From: Rhodoferax ferrireducens T118
Lineage (GTDB): Bacteria > Pseudomonadota > Gammaproteobacteria > Burkholderiales > Burkholderiaceae_C
Direction of reading: 5' to 3'
Assembly: GCF_000013605.1 (NCBI RefSeq)
Contig: NC_007901.1
Coordinates: 124,001 to 188,000 of the forward strand
DNA length: 64,000 nucleotides
The notes under the pieces are model-generated. The model was given only the letters and a program-made list of their open reading frames with translations. It did no database searches and was not told where the DNA came from. Numbering within the stretch: position 1 is the first letter of the stretch; each line of letters starts with the position of its first letter. Of this stretch, positions 8,097-16,463 are shown piece by piece. Made by a program: the position numbers and the translations under genes.

Positions 8097-8621
8097 TTAC
8101 CGAGGCAACATGCGCCGGGCGGCGGCCAGTGTGGGTTGCGGCATCAAAGACGCAGTGTCTCTGATGAAAGGGACCAGCAATTTCAGGGTCAGGTCGATGT
8201 ACTTCCTGTAGCTTTTAAGCCCGTCCCCGAAGGACAGCAGCTTCTCGTGCGTCATTTTCGCCACATCAACCATGGCGTCGATCAGCGCTCTTTCAGCCAA
8301 CCTTTGCAGCTCCTCTGCCACCAGCAGCGGGCACTGGTCAGGGTGTTCCACCACCAGGCCTGCTTTGTCACAGGCATCTTTGCATTGGCGGTCATAGTTG
8401 GCGAAGTCCTCCTCCGACATCAGATAAGACTGTGCCGGATCGAGGATCACTTTGTCTTCAAGTCGCGCGATGAACGCTTCCCTGATGTGCCACTGCCCAG
8501 CTGCCAGGATGTCGGTTTGGTACTTCATCACCACCGGCCGAATCGTTTGCACGAGTGCCATGGTCATGAAAACAGCTTCCGCAGCAGCCACCATGGCCGC
8601 GGACGGTTCGAAGTTCTTCAT
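8097..8621 (-). CDS. Hypothetical helical protein, 174 aa
   Basis: Mostly helical, with no transmembrane segment and no motif I can name. It begins MKNFEPSAAMVAAAEAVF. The start follows CCAAGGAAAAAACCA, the strong binding-site pattern of this element. It is the first gene after the promoter at 8789-8817. Confidence 0.7.
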   Translation of the reverse strand: MKNFEPSAAMVAAAEAVFMTMALVQTIRPVVMKYQTDILAAGQWHIREAFIARLEDKVILDPAQSYLMSEEDFANYDRQCKDACDKAGLVVEHPDQCPLLVAEELQRLAERALIDAMVDVAKMTHEKLLSFGDGLKSYRKYIDLTLKLLVPFIRDTASLMPQPTLAAARRMLPR

Positions 8622-8640
8622 TGGTTTTTTCCTTGGAAAT

Positions 8641-8687
8641 GCCCAAGCGAGATCTCGCGCCCAGAGGACGAAGTCCCCTTGTTGGGC
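8641..8687 (-). promoter_or_regulatory. Cloverleaf-like leader hairpin
   Basis: Outer arms GCCCAA (8641-8646) and TTGGGC (8682-8687) enclose two inner hairpins, GCGAGATCTCGC and GAGGAC..GTCCCC. It sits directly before the ribosome binding site of the 8097-8621 gene. Confidence 0.55.
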
Positions 8688-8788
8688 TGGTTTTGAAATG
8701 GGATCAGCAAGTGATCCGGGTTTGACAGGCTAGTTCGAAGCCCATTTGCATGAACTGACCAGCATTGGACAGAGCCAATTTGAGTTTC

Positions 8789-8817
8789 ATTGTATCGGGT
8801 TGGGTTGAAGGTGGCAA
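8789..8817 (-). promoter_or_regulatory. Sigma70-type promoter
   Basis: On the minus strand, -35 TTGCCA (8812-8817) and -10 TACAAT (8789-8794) are separated by 17 bases. It lies between the terminator at 8925-8970 and the 8097-8621 gene, with an expected start near 8782. The rest of the 407-base gap 8622-9028 is leader and terminator. Confidence 0.7.
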
Positions 8818-8924
8818 TTGGACTGTTTGCCCAGCGTCGCAACTGCCAATGGTGTGACATTTGGTGGGCGGGAAATGAGCAAGATTCCTGTCCGCACGCC
8901 GGCCGGTACCGGCAAATCGAAGTC

Positions 8925-8970
8925 CAAAAAAAACCCCCACAGCCGTCCTTTGAGGGGATGGCGCGGGGGC
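8925..8970 (-). terminator. Rho-independent terminator after the 9029-9736 gene
   Basis: On the minus strand a GC-rich stem (GCCCCCGC..GTGGGGG with inner pairing) is followed by eight T residues. It lies about 60 bases past the stop of the gene ending at 9029. Confidence 0.8.
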
Positions 8971-9028
8971 AATTTTGTTATTGATAATCTCGGCCCCAGT
9001 TCTCCATGTTTGTGAGCTACTGGTTTTG

Positions 9029-9736
9029 TCAGAGACTTGACGCCGGTTGCAATGTCCGCACGCCGATTCGATGCAGCACTGAATAGCCACATGTTGCGGT
9101 GACCACTTCGAATCTGCACCGGGTCGTGCTTGTGGGGCCCATGACGACAAAGACCGGTATTTCGAGACCATGGCCCTGAAAGAATTCCAGCGCTTCGCGG
9201 GCGTACTGCTTGGCCCTTTCCAAGTCATTCGTGCCTCGGCACGTGTACCCAGTCGGCTTCAACTCAAACGGTTTTCCAGTTGGCGCCAGACAGACTGATG
9301 TCCACTCATCCAGCGAATGGCTACCACTCGGTCTCTCCTTCTTCATACCGGTTACCTCGACCGGCTCCAATGCCTTCGGTGCACTCAGGTCTTCGAAGGC
9401 CCTGTTGCCAGCGCTGGCAGCATTCACCTCGATCATTTTTCTTGCATGTTTGTCCGTGCATTTGTCAAATGGCACCGCCTTGATGTTGCTCACAACGGCA
9501 AAGACCTCATCCCAAGTGATGCCACGAGGCTTGATGACCCAGCAGTCGGCGCGCCACTGAAATATACCGTGAGGCCAATCTATGAGCCGCGGGCGCTCGT
9601 GGCCAAACAGCACGCCGGGCAACTGGCCCAGTGCAGCGGCAATGGCGCTTAATCGCTCGATCAGACGAGCACAAAGGGCGTCCGAGGTGCCGGGGTCGAA
9701 TCTCACGTCAATATACTGGCAAAAATTGACTGCCAT
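9029..9736 (-). CDS. Hypothetical protein, 235 aa
   Basis: A soluble protein beginning MAVNFCQYIDVRFDPGTS, with a hydrophobic N-terminal third and a strand-rich C-terminal third (LEIPVFVVMG, CRFEVVTATC). No catalytic motif recognised. The start at 9736 follows CAAGGAGAAAAAAC. It is last in its transcript, ending at the terminator 8925-8970. Confidence 0.7.
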   Translation of the reverse strand: MAVNFCQYIDVRFDPGTSDALCARLIERLSAIAAALGQLPGVLFGHERPRLIDWPHGIFQWRADCWVIKPRGITWDEVFAVVSNIKAVPFDKCTDKHARKMIEVNAASAGNRAFEDLSAPKALEPVEVTGMKKERPSGSHSLDEWTSVCLAPTGKPFELKPTGYTCRGTNDLERAKQYAREALEFFQGHGLEIPVFVVMGPTSTTRCRFEVVTATCGYSVLHRIGVRTLQPASSL

Positions 9737-9808
9737 GTTTTTTCTCCTTGATAGATGCCATGAGAGCCCACCCAAAGAGCGAGCTCCGAACAGGCTGTGG
9801 TTATTGAA

Positions 9809-9834
9809 GCCACCCGGCCGTAAGGCAAGGTGGC
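9809..9834 (-). promoter_or_regulatory. Intergenic hairpin
   Basis: GCCACC (9809-9814) pairs with GGTGGC (9829-9834), with an inner GCC-GTAA-GGC. It is in the 146-base gap between the 9883-10728 and 9029-9736 genes and lacks a T run. Confidence 0.5.
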
Positions 9835-9882
9835 AGTTCGTGTGCAGATCCTGTCAGTGCACCGCAAAGGTGGTGTTCTGGG

Positions 9883-10728
9883 CTAGCCGGCTTGACCACC
9901 AAGGCCCAATTCAGCGACGGCGTTCAAACAGGCGAGTGCCACTGTCGGGAATGTTTGGACGCTGGTCGCGCCCTTGGCGTCTTTCCAACTCCACTGGCCA
10001 TTGACTGGCACAACTGTCACATCATTGGCATCGCATGAGAAGCTGGCCCAAAGCTCGGTCTTGTGCACTTTGAGCCAGGCCATGGCGCCGTCTTCATCAA
10101 CGTAGCACTCGAACCCACCGCCTTCGTTCAAAATATTCCGAATATCGGCATTGGCTTTTCTGAAATACTCAGCGACCGCGTCGGCGGCATAGTTATGCGC
10201 CCAATTGATGGCCTGCAAATCGCGAATGTTCTTGTCGCTTGCTTGCGCGAACCAGGGCGCTGCATCGAACTCGACTCGCGTTCTTGTGGTGTCTGAAGTC
10301 ACTGTGGCTAGCACGGTGGGTGCCAGCAAGTCTGGACTGATCGGGGCATGATCCTCACACTCGCCCGCCATGATTTCCATCCGGCCGCGAATTTCCGCAC
10401 TGAATGCGATGGAGTCCATCAAACCGTAGCGTGCCAAGCGAACTGGTACGTCGCCAAGGTCGAGGTCACCGTTTTCAATGCGTTTGAGCATGAAATCGGC
10501 CACCTCGACTTCGCTCAAGAGTTCGGGGACAACCCGGATTTGAACCGTGTGATCGTCAACTTCCGCCTCCGTGTCACCGGTCAGTTCTCCCCGACCCATG
10601 GCCTGTTCAGCGATGGCGCACAGCCGATCAGACATCTCAGCAATCGTTTGTCCGTTCAGGGTGTACGCCACCTCCATAACGAGTTGAAGGCGGCAGGTGC
10701 TTGCAAGGGGTGTATTTGCTTTGTTCAT
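9883..10728 (-). CDS. Hypothetical protein, 281 aa
   Basis: An acidic soluble protein, start MNKANTPLASTCRLQ. The N-terminal 75 residues look like a separate small domain (strand-helix-strand); the C-terminus has a FECYVDEDGAMAWLKV stretch and ends with a Gly-rich tail. No family recognised. The start at 10728 follows AGAGAAACATTCAA; the longer upstream frame is leader. The leader (10729-11131) is one of the best copies of the multi-hairpin module. Confidence 0.7.
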   Translation of the reverse strand: MNKANTPLASTCRLQLVMEVAYTLNGQTIAEMSDRLCAIAEQAMGRGELTGDTEAEVDDHTVQIRVVPELLSEVEVADFMLKRIENGDLDLGDVPVRLARYGLMDSIAFSAEIRGRMEIMAGECEDHAPISPDLLAPTVLATVTSDTTRTRVEFDAAPWFAQASDKNIRDLQAINWAHNYAADAVAEYFRKANADIRNILNEGGGFECYVDEDGAMAWLKVHKTELWASFSCDANDVTVVPVNGQWSWKDAKGATSVQTFPTVALACLNAVAELGLGGQAG

Positions 10729-11131
10729 TTGAATGTTTCTCTGTGATTTCCCATAGAGACACACAGCCCCCCAATGGGGCGTTGCATCCCATTGGGCGTT
10801 TGAAAGTGTGATGCCCGCAGATGTCAATCCCCAGAGGGATTGAGCATCGGGAGGGATGATCTAAAGGGCCTCAGACGGGTAAATCCCGCGCGTCAGCTGC
10901 GCCTATACGGATTTGGCTTGAACCTCCTGTTCTGACGACGATCCGATCAGGCTTGTGGGCCCGCGTGGGCTATTGAAATTCCAGGTCCTCGTGAAAGGCC
11001 TGAATGAATGCCTTGACGGCGGATTCCCCAAACGCCAGTTGAATTGACGCTTGGGGAATCCTCCTGACCCGATGGGTCAAGAGGTTCACATGTTCTGCAT
11101 TCGCGCGCCAACAAAGAGTTGAGTGCGAATG
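10729..11131 (-). promoter_or_regulatory. Multi-hairpin leader of the 9883-10728 gene
   Basis: This fills a 422-base gene-free stretch. It contains the same ordered elements as 6148-6357: CATTCGC/GCGAATG (11098-11104 with 11125-11131), TGACCC/GGGTCA (11065-11070 with 11074-11079, extended by CTC/GAG), the GGATTCCCC..GGGGAATCC stem (11021-11061), the TTGAAATTCCAG box on the plus strand (10974-10985), and near the gene a CCCAAT..ATTGGG hairpin (10770-10796). A frame across it could be translated, but its resemblance to the frame across the other leader follows from the DNA similarity. Confidence 0.6.
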
Positions 11132-11150
11132 GGTTGCTGGTATCACTGGG

Positions 11151-11675
11151 TCAGATCGATAACTCGGTGATGTCTGTCCGGACGATGAATTCCTGACGCG
11201 TGTGCTTGACAACAACCGAACGCTCTGCAACGTTCATGGTGATGAGGTCGTGCGTCGGGATCTTGTTTTCAGACTCTTCATTGAACAAGTCGGTTTGCAT
11301 CTCGAATCTGTTCATCGCCAAATTGGCGAGAAAGGTCACCGCACCATCAAGCGAATAGCTTTTGGTCTCGGGGCTGTAATCGCCGGAAGTTGAACGCAGG
11401 GTGGTCAGTTCAACCAGCATGGCGGGCCGCCGGCCCGGGCTCTTGCTCGCACTCTTTAATAGCGGAGCGGGCGTGATGGGTGGCTGACCGGGATAATTGG
11501 TAATTGTGACGATTGCAACTGCGACCGCGGCGTCGTACAAGGCCCCAAAGACGGCCGCCTTGTTCTGTTCGTACACCTTTTCATCGGCGTCCATCATCCT
11601 GGCCACCCTGCGATAGACGGGATCAAGACTCTTCGCCAGATCGATGACGATGGGTGGGTGTTCTTCTTTGAGCAT
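11151..11675 (-). CDS. Hypothetical protein, 174 aa
   Basis: A soluble protein beginning MLKEEHPPIVIDLAKSLD, with an alanine/valine-rich central helix and strands at the C-terminus (ERSVVVKHTRQEFIVRT). No family recognised. The start at 11675 follows TCAAGGAAAAAC; an upstream in-frame ATG lies within a leader hairpin and is rejected. Confidence 0.7.
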   Translation of the reverse strand: MLKEEHPPIVIDLAKSLDPVYRRVARMMDADEKVYEQNKAAVFGALYDAAVAVAIVTITNYPGQPPITPAPLLKSASKSPGRRPAMLVELTTLRSTSGDYSPETKSYSLDGAVTFLANLAMNRFEMQTDLFNEESENKIPTHDLITMNVAERSVVVKHTRQEFIVRTDITELSI

Positions 11676-11705
11676 GTTTTTCCTTGAATGCCCTTGGTGA
11701 TGTCT

Positions 11706-11766
11706 GCCCCGGAGGGACAGTGCATCCCTCGGGCAGGTTTTGATGGGTTCACCTGGCAAGCCAGGT
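11706..11766 (-). promoter_or_regulatory. Two hairpins between the 11792-13546 and 11151-11675 genes
   Basis: A GCCC..AGGGA/TCCCT..GGGC hairpin (11706-11734) precedes the downstream gene. A perfect ACCTGGC-AA-GCCAGGT hairpin (11751-11766) follows the upstream stop. Neither has a T run, so read-through is expected. Confidence 0.5.
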
Positions 11767-11791
11767 GGTGGTCGTTTCAGGTGGACGTTCT

Positions 11792-13546
11792 TTATGCGAT
11801 ACGGCGCATGATTTCTGCGCGCATCACTTCCAACTGGTTTCTCATTTCATCCAAGTCATCCGAAATGACTTTTGGGTTATCGCCTTGGGCGATATGGTGT
11901 TGCCAATGTACGGCCATGGCCCGCAGGGCGGCACTGGTGCCGACGCTGTAGATGCCGTTGCCGTCGAAGTCATTGCAGACCGCGAGAACGATGTCAATCG
12001 CCGTTTTGCTGTTTGACGAGTCAATTGCTGACGGAGTGCCTTCCCCGGTGAACGATTGCCCGACCAGTGGATGAGGTGCTTTTCTTTCGCGAAGCAGTGC
12101 ACCGTCAGTTTCAAGTTTGGCCCGCTCGACATCGGCCAGTTGGCCAATTTCTGTGAGCAAGCCGCCTGCCGCGAGCCATTCGTTGATCGCGTTCTGTGCA
12201 GCATTGATGTACTCCAGCATTCGATCCGGCATGCCCTCGTGCTCGTCGCGGCCGCCGAAATAGGCAATCATGGCATCAGCAACGCTGTCAACACAAAATT
12301 CGCCATATTCGTTGGCGTCAACATAAGCGTGCAGATCCGAAAAGGTCTTTACGTCCATGGGAACGCGCCGGCCGCGCACGTCAAGAAGAATTTCTTTCTT
12401 CATGAGAGCAATCGTTTCGTCGAGCGTGGGTATCGCGCGCTCCTGATCCCAGCACCATGAGCCCGCACCGATCGGGTACAGATGCAGGGTCCGGTTGCCA
12501 ACCTGAACGTCTTCACCTGTCCAGACATCTTCAGGCTCGCCTGGTTGGAGTCTGAATTCATCGCGTGCGGAATTCCAGCGCAGCTCGGGGATGTACTCAA
12601 GCAGTTTTAGCGCCGCAGAGAGTTCGAACCGTGGCATGGCCCATCCGTTCCAGCGCAGCCCTTGCGAGTACGCATAGACTTTCAGGTCGTCTGGCAGCCA
12701 TTCGGCCTTCACCCCAATCAGGCTGAATTCCGGCACCGTTGTCGGTTTGAATTTAGCCTCGAATTCCTTGCGTGGCATGGTCACCAACAATCCGCCGCCC
12801 TGGCGTGCGAATGCAACGTTCTCCATGTCCATAGCGCTGATTTCGACGGTGTAACCCGTTTCGTCCGTGTAGAGTTTGCTTGAACTCAACGCGTTGTCAG
12901 TGAGGCTATCGTCGAGTTCATCGAGCAAGTCTTGCTCGTTGCTGAAGAAACCAAGGTAGTTTTGGTTCTCGCCCTCTTCGGCGGCGTGGAACTCGGTTTC
13001 ACCCGGCAGCAGCGCCCACCAGCCTTCCATGGCGGTTCCGATGCCCTGACTTTGGATGGTGTAGCCAGCCGCAGAAATGCGGGCTCGCTTCGCGTCGTCG
13101 TCACTTTGTCGCGGCGAATCTTGCGATGGTTGAGCCGTTCGGGCCGACTCCTTCGCGTACTCGGTTAGGTTGAAGTCCAGCGCTTGCCGGGCTTCATCGT
13201 AGCTTTGGTAACAAGCGACATCGCCGATCACGAGATCGGGCGCCAGGTCGCCGGTTGTCTTGTCCACAATGACGAACCACGGGCCACTTCGCGGTGAGCC
13301 GTCAACCATCAATTGGAAAGCCGCAGGCAAGGCGACGATGACGGAGTTTGTGCCCGTCAGTGCGTCCAGGAAGGCGCTGACAATGGTGTCGCCCGGATAG
13401 GCGTTCGCGCACTGCGAAATGGCATGACCAATGTTTTCTGCCTGGCAATTGAAGATCAACGCGTCAGTGCCGTAGCGGACGGTCCAGTCTTGCAGCAGGT
13501 GCGTTCTATCGGTATCGGCATCACGGCCAATGTTTTTTGAACTCAT
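11792..13546 (-). CDS. Large multidomain hypothetical protein, 584 aa
   Basis: The protein is acidic and appears modular. Residues about 15-60 (LQDWTVRYG...FNCQAENI...PGDTIVSA) resemble the N-terminus of the 58922-59443 protein, so this is a domain shared within the element. A low-complexity linker rich in Ser/Gln/Asp follows near 125-145, then an acidic middle (EEGENQNYLGFFSNEQ) and a helical C-terminus. No enzymatic motif is visible. The start at 13546 follows ACAAGGAAACTT. It is downstream of the 94-residue protein gene and has a near-identical leader hairpin. Confidence 0.7.
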   Translation of the reverse strand: MSSKNIGRDADTDRTHLLQDWTVRYGTDALIFNCQAENIGHAISQCANAYPGDTIVSAFLDALTGTNSVIVALPAAFQLMVDGSPRSGPWFVIVDKTTGDLAPDLVIGDVACYQSYDEARQALDFNLTEYAKESARTAQPSQDSPRQSDDDAKRARISAAGYTIQSQGIGTAMEGWWALLPGETEFHAAEEGENQNYLGFFSNEQDLLDELDDSLTDNALSSSKLYTDETGYTVEISAMDMENVAFARQGGGLLVTMPRKEFEAKFKPTTVPEFSLIGVKAEWLPDDLKVYAYSQGLRWNGWAMPRFELSAALKLLEYIPELRWNSARDEFRLQPGEPEDVWTGEDVQVGNRTLHLYPIGAGSWCWDQERAIPTLDETIALMKKEILLDVRGRRVPMDVKTFSDLHAYVDANEYGEFCVDSVADAMIAYFGGRDEHEGMPDRMLEYINAAQNAINEWLAAGGLLTEIGQLADVERAKLETDGALLRERKAPHPLVGQSFTGEGTPSAIDSSNSKTAIDIVLAVCNDFDGNGIYSVGTSAALRAMAVHWQHHIAQGDNPKVISDDLDEMRNQLEVMRAEIMRRIA

Positions 13547-13578
13547 AAGTTTCCTTGTCATGAAAGATGACCGGAACC

Positions 13579-13615
13579 AACCCAGCTATGCCGGGAAGAT
13601 GGTCCCGGAAGGGTT
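13579..13615 (-). promoter_or_regulatory. Leader hairpin of the 584-aa protein gene
   Basis: AACCC..GGGTT outer arms and a CCGGGA/TCCCGG inner stem. Sequence and fold match the hairpin at 13981-14015 upstream of the next gene, including the flanking CCAACCCAGC and ATGCCGGGA strings, so the two leaders are duplicates. Confidence 0.65.
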
Positions 13616-13664
13616 GTCAAATGTTCGTCTCCGCCGATTGCGCGAGGGGGTGAACGGGTTTGGT

Positions 13665-13949
13665 TCAAGTGGCTGAGACAGCCAAACTGGCATGAATGCC
13701 ATCGGTTCCAATGCGGCGTTCTGCGCATTGGTACGTCATCTCCCACATGGCCTCGTCCGCGAGTTCTGTGATCTCACCGGGCGTGGCGCGGTCAGGGACT
13801 TCCAGGCTGAAACTGGTCAGGGTGTCCGTTGCCAGGCTGTTGTCGGCCGCGAACGTTTGATATTGCGCGGTCGCCGCTGGCTGGTTGTTAAACCAGTCAA
13901 TGGAGCCGGAGCTGCTTGATTCGGCGGCAACGCAAAATACTGTTTTCAT
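13665..13949 (-). CDS. Hypothetical protein, 94 aa
   Basis: A small acidic protein beginning MKTVFCVAAESSSSGS. No recognised family. The start at 13949 follows GACAGGAAAAAC; the in-frame extension upstream overlaps the leader hairpins and is rejected. It is the first gene after the terminator at 14149-14188 and probably shares a transcript with the 584-residue protein gene. Confidence 0.65.
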   Translation of the reverse strand: MKTVFCVAAESSSSGSIDWFNNQPAATAQYQTFAADNSLATDTLTSFSLEVPDRATPGEITELADEAMWEMTYQCAERRIGTDGIHASLAVSAT

Positions 13950-13980
13950 GTTTTTCCTGTCATTGAACATGAGCAGGACC

Positions 13981-14095
13981 AACCCAGCAATGCCGGGAGT
14001 GATCCCGGTCGGGTTGAAATTGATATGCCGTTGCAGAAATGCAAGACGAACGCCATAGGGGCGAATACTCACATTCTATCCAAATAGTTGCTGGA
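13981..14095 (-). promoter_or_regulatory. Structured leader of the 94-aa protein gene
   Basis: Near the gene is the AACCC/GGGTT plus CCGGGA/TCCCGG hairpin (13981-14015). Upstream, 14013-14095 parallels 1537-1608: TTGAAAT box, a TTGCA-GAAA-TGCAA hairpin, GACGAACGCC, a CGCC..GGCG hairpin, and TTTGGATAGAAT on the minus strand. Both copies lie just after a terminator, so each probably contains the operon promoter. Confidence 0.55.
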
Positions 14096-14148
14096 ATTGA
14101 AGAATATCGCTGTTATAGGCCGTTCATGGGGCGCGCGATGTACATGCG

Positions 14149-14188
14149 AAAAAAAACCCATCGCGCTTGAGTTGCGGATGGGGTTTCT
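14149..14188 (-). terminator. Rho-independent terminator after the 14249-14569 gene
   Basis: On the minus strand, ACCCCATC..GATGGG forms the stem and eight T residues follow. It lies 60 bases past the stop codon. Confidence 0.8.
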
Positions 14189-14248
14189 TCATTGGGGTTG
14201 TTAACCGGCGTCGCTGCTTGCGCCGGTCGGCAACTAGAGCGGTTTTGG

Positions 14249-14569
14249 CTAATTTTGGTCAGGAGCCAGGTCCAGTTCCCGTCGGAACCAGCCGTCAATA
14301 AAGTAGTCGGGGATGGTGCCTCGGGTGATGCCGGACATGAACCCGCGAACATAGATGCGAAATTGCCCGGCCTTGGCAAAAGCCACACCGTAGTGATCGC
14401 AGACCTCTTCCTCGCAACACAATGCGTACCGCGCCTGATCGCAGGCGTAATGCCAGCGAATAGGGAGCGTCAGATTGATGAAGGTCTGATAGCGGCCCTT
14501 TAAAGCACGCATCGGCGTCCTGATGGACTCGATACCCATGCAGAACCATCCGTTGACTGCGGAGGTCAT
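14249..14569 (-). CDS. Hypothetical protein, 106 aa
   Basis: A Cys/Trp/Tyr-rich small protein (TSAVNGWFCMG, HYACDQARYALCCEEEVCDHY). The cluster of cysteines could bind metal or make disulfides. Its ATG overlaps the stop of the upstream gene (ATGA at 14566-14569), implying translational coupling. Regions such as FVNGWIAEYE in the upstream protein and FIDGWFRREL here suggest that the two may be distant paralogues. Confidence 0.65.
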   Translation of the reverse strand: MTSAVNGWFCMGIESIRTPMRALKGRYQTFINLTLPIRWHYACDQARYALCCEEEVCDHYGVAFAKAGQFRIYVRGFMSGITRGTIPDYFIDGWFRRELDLAPDQN

Positions 14570-14931
14570 GTCGCGCCGCACATCTCGGCTGCGGTGTCAT
14601 TTGACATGGCAGAGAGTCGGCTGTCTGAAGGCCGCGGTTCATATTCCGCAATCCAGCCATTAACGAAACGCGTCAATTCGACTTCGAATTCTTCAGGTGT
14701 GGCGTCGCTGTTTTGATACAGCCACGTTCCCATTGCTTCGGTGACTTCATAGTGCGCGACACCGGGATATTCGCGCTTGTCTCGGGCGTAGAACGCGTCC
14801 ACGATTGGCGCAAAGCTTGCGATCCATGCCATGACGCCGATGTGGCCGCCCAGGCTGTCGAGATTGGGCCAAGTGCCGTCCCCGCGTGTCTGGTCGGCGC
14901 CGATGTACAGGTAAATTGCTGTGCTGCTCAT
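14566..14931 (-). CDS. Hypothetical protein, 121 aa
   Basis: A small soluble acidic protein beginning MSSTAIYLYIGADQTR. Unknown family. The start at 14931 follows TTGGAGAATCTTCAAC. It overlaps the next gene by four bases. A perfect 16-bp hairpin (14998-15038) stands 67 bases upstream. Confidence 0.7.
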   Translation of the reverse strand: MSSTAIYLYIGADQTRGDGTWPNLDSLGGHIGVMAWIASFAPIVDAFYARDKREYPGVAHYEVTEAMGTWLYQNSDATPEEFEVELTRFVNGWIAEYEPRPSDSRLSAMSNDTAAEMCGAT

Positions 14932-14997
14932 GTTGAAGATTCTCCAAGGTTTAGTGCATTGAAATTGCCGATTGGTCGGCAGAGCGTGGATAACCAC

Positions 14998-15038
14998 GGG
15001 TTCCCTGAGTTCACGCGTTGAATGAACTCAGGGAACCC
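14998..15038 (-). promoter_or_regulatory. Leader hairpin, perfect 16-bp stem
   Basis: GGGTTCCCTGAGTTCA (14998-15013) pairs perfectly with 15023-15038 around a 9-base loop. It has the position and core (TTCCC..GGGAA) of the long hairpin in the leaders at 6252, 11021, 16990 and 50059, but the rest of the stem differs on both arms. Confidence 0.6.
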
Positions 15039-15122
15039 GCCTTCAGCGTGAGCTGCAGGAGGTTCCTTTTTTGAAATTTAAGATGCGCCGAAGTCCCAGC
15101 GACAGGCGGCGCGCAAAAAGAC

Positions 15123-16463
15123 TCAGGCTGACTCTGGGGTGAGCGAAATCATGGCCGTGTGCGTGACCCCCTGCCCTTCCATCGTGGCCAGGACCTCGAA
15201 CTGCAGATCGCCCTTGTAGGTGACCTGTATTTCAATGTTCTCGGTGAAGGCGCGGGGATCAAGAATGTTCACCGCGAATTCACGACCTGCTTCGAGCGTG
15301 CTGGGCACGTTGAGCAAGTTGCCCTGAGACAGACGAGTAAGCGCCGCGACCGTCACCTCCACTATGAGCGGGGCTTGGGACCTTGACGGGTTTTCCTTGT
15401 CGATCGTGCCGGTGCCCGCAAAAGTCACGGTCACCGTCTTGTCTTTGAGCAGCGTCAAGCAGTCAAAACTCACCGACACAACATCGTCTCCCCAAGCCAT
15501 GGTTGATGGCGTCAGCTCGCGGCCGTGAAACAGGGCCATGGCCTTGAGCTCTTCCCAGAACTGGTCCGGGTTTTCGCAGATGACATGGGCGACATCCTGC
15601 TCGGCGTAGCTGAGCGTTTGGTGCAATTCATTATTGATCCAGATCCCGAAGTACCAGGCGTCCTGGCGGGTCGGGTAGTGAATCCATCCTTGCTGGTGGG
15701 GGCGAAGATGCACCGTGGACTCCGTGGTGCCGTTCTCGATGAATGAACGATTGATGATGGCCCCACTGCTTGTGCGCTCTGGCCGGGCTTCAGCCGTGTG
15801 CTTTTCAAGAAATCGAATCGATGTAACCAGCCGATCTCGTTGCAGTTCGCTGAGTTGGCGCCACCACCAGTGGTAGTTGCCAAGAGTCAGTGCCAAGGCC
15901 TCCTTGGTTTGCGTCACGTTGAGTTCGCTGACCTTCACGAGCCGGGCCAGGAAATCGAGGTTCCGCGCGTAGTATCCGGCCAAATTGCGAACATGACCGA
16001 GGTCGTTGTTGTCGTAGGCGCTAACGAAATGGTGGTCGTCCGCCGTTTTGTACTCGATGGCCAGACATTCATCGGGCGCGAGCAACAAAAACCCGGTCCT
16101 GTGCGCAAATCGCTGGCGGGCCGCCAGGTCGGCTTCCGCGAGGGGCCGGTACTGCTTGACCTCTTCAAAATATAGAGGGATTTGAACGACCCGGCAAATC
16201 TCCGTGTCCACTTTGCCCGGCATCACGCCGCGGAAGTAGACCAGGCTGGCCTTCGAAAAATCGCTGATACCGGCAAACGAACCCTTGTCGGGCGAAATGC
16301 TCGCCAGGATCGCCAGCAGCAGCCGAATAGCTTTGCCTGCAGCCTGCGTCACTTTGTCGTGGTGCTTTTCGTTCTTGCCGATATCGGCAATGGCAATGAT
16401 CTGGTGAGCAGCCTTGTCAGTCTCCAGGAACATGCGGGCGTTGAGCGCGTCGGCATCCATCAT
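15123..16463 (-). CDS. Large hypothetical protein, 446 aa
   Basis: A soluble protein beginning MMDADALNARMFLETD. An N-terminal helical segment is followed by a domain with many aromatic residues (GNYHWWWRQLSELQRD, DAWYFGIWINNELHQ) and a strand-rich C-terminal third (TVTVTFAGTGTI, IEIQVTYKGDLQFEV). It is not a family that I recognise. The start at 16463 follows GGAGAGAAC and overlaps the upstream stop by four bases, so the two genes are translationally coupled. Confidence 0.7.
   Translation of the reverse strand: MMDADALNARMFLETDKAAHQIIAIADIGKNEKHHDKVTQAAGKAIRLLLAILASISPDKGSFAGISDFSKASLVYFRGVMPGKVDTEICRVVQIPLYFEEVKQYRPLAEADLAARQRFAHRTGFLLLAPDECLAIEYKTADDHHFVSAYDNNDLGHVRNLAGYYARNLDFLARLVKVSELNVTQTKEALALTLGNYHWWWRQLSELQRDRLVTSIRFLEKHTAEARPERTSSGAIINRSFIENGTTESTVHLRPHQQGWIHYPTRQDAWYFGIWINNELHQTLSYAEQDVAHVICENPDQFWEELKAMALFHGRELTPSTMAWGDDVVSVSFDCLTLLKDKTVTVTFAGTGTIDKENPSRSQAPLIVEVTVAALTRLSQGNLLNVPSTLEAGREFAVNILDPRAFTENIEIQVTYKGDLQFEVLATMEGQGVTHTAMISLTPESA

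Noticed and set aside
8704-9228. 174-codon minus frame over the promoter and terminator region
   Set aside because: It runs through a terminator and a promoter and overlaps the well-supported 9029-9736 gene.
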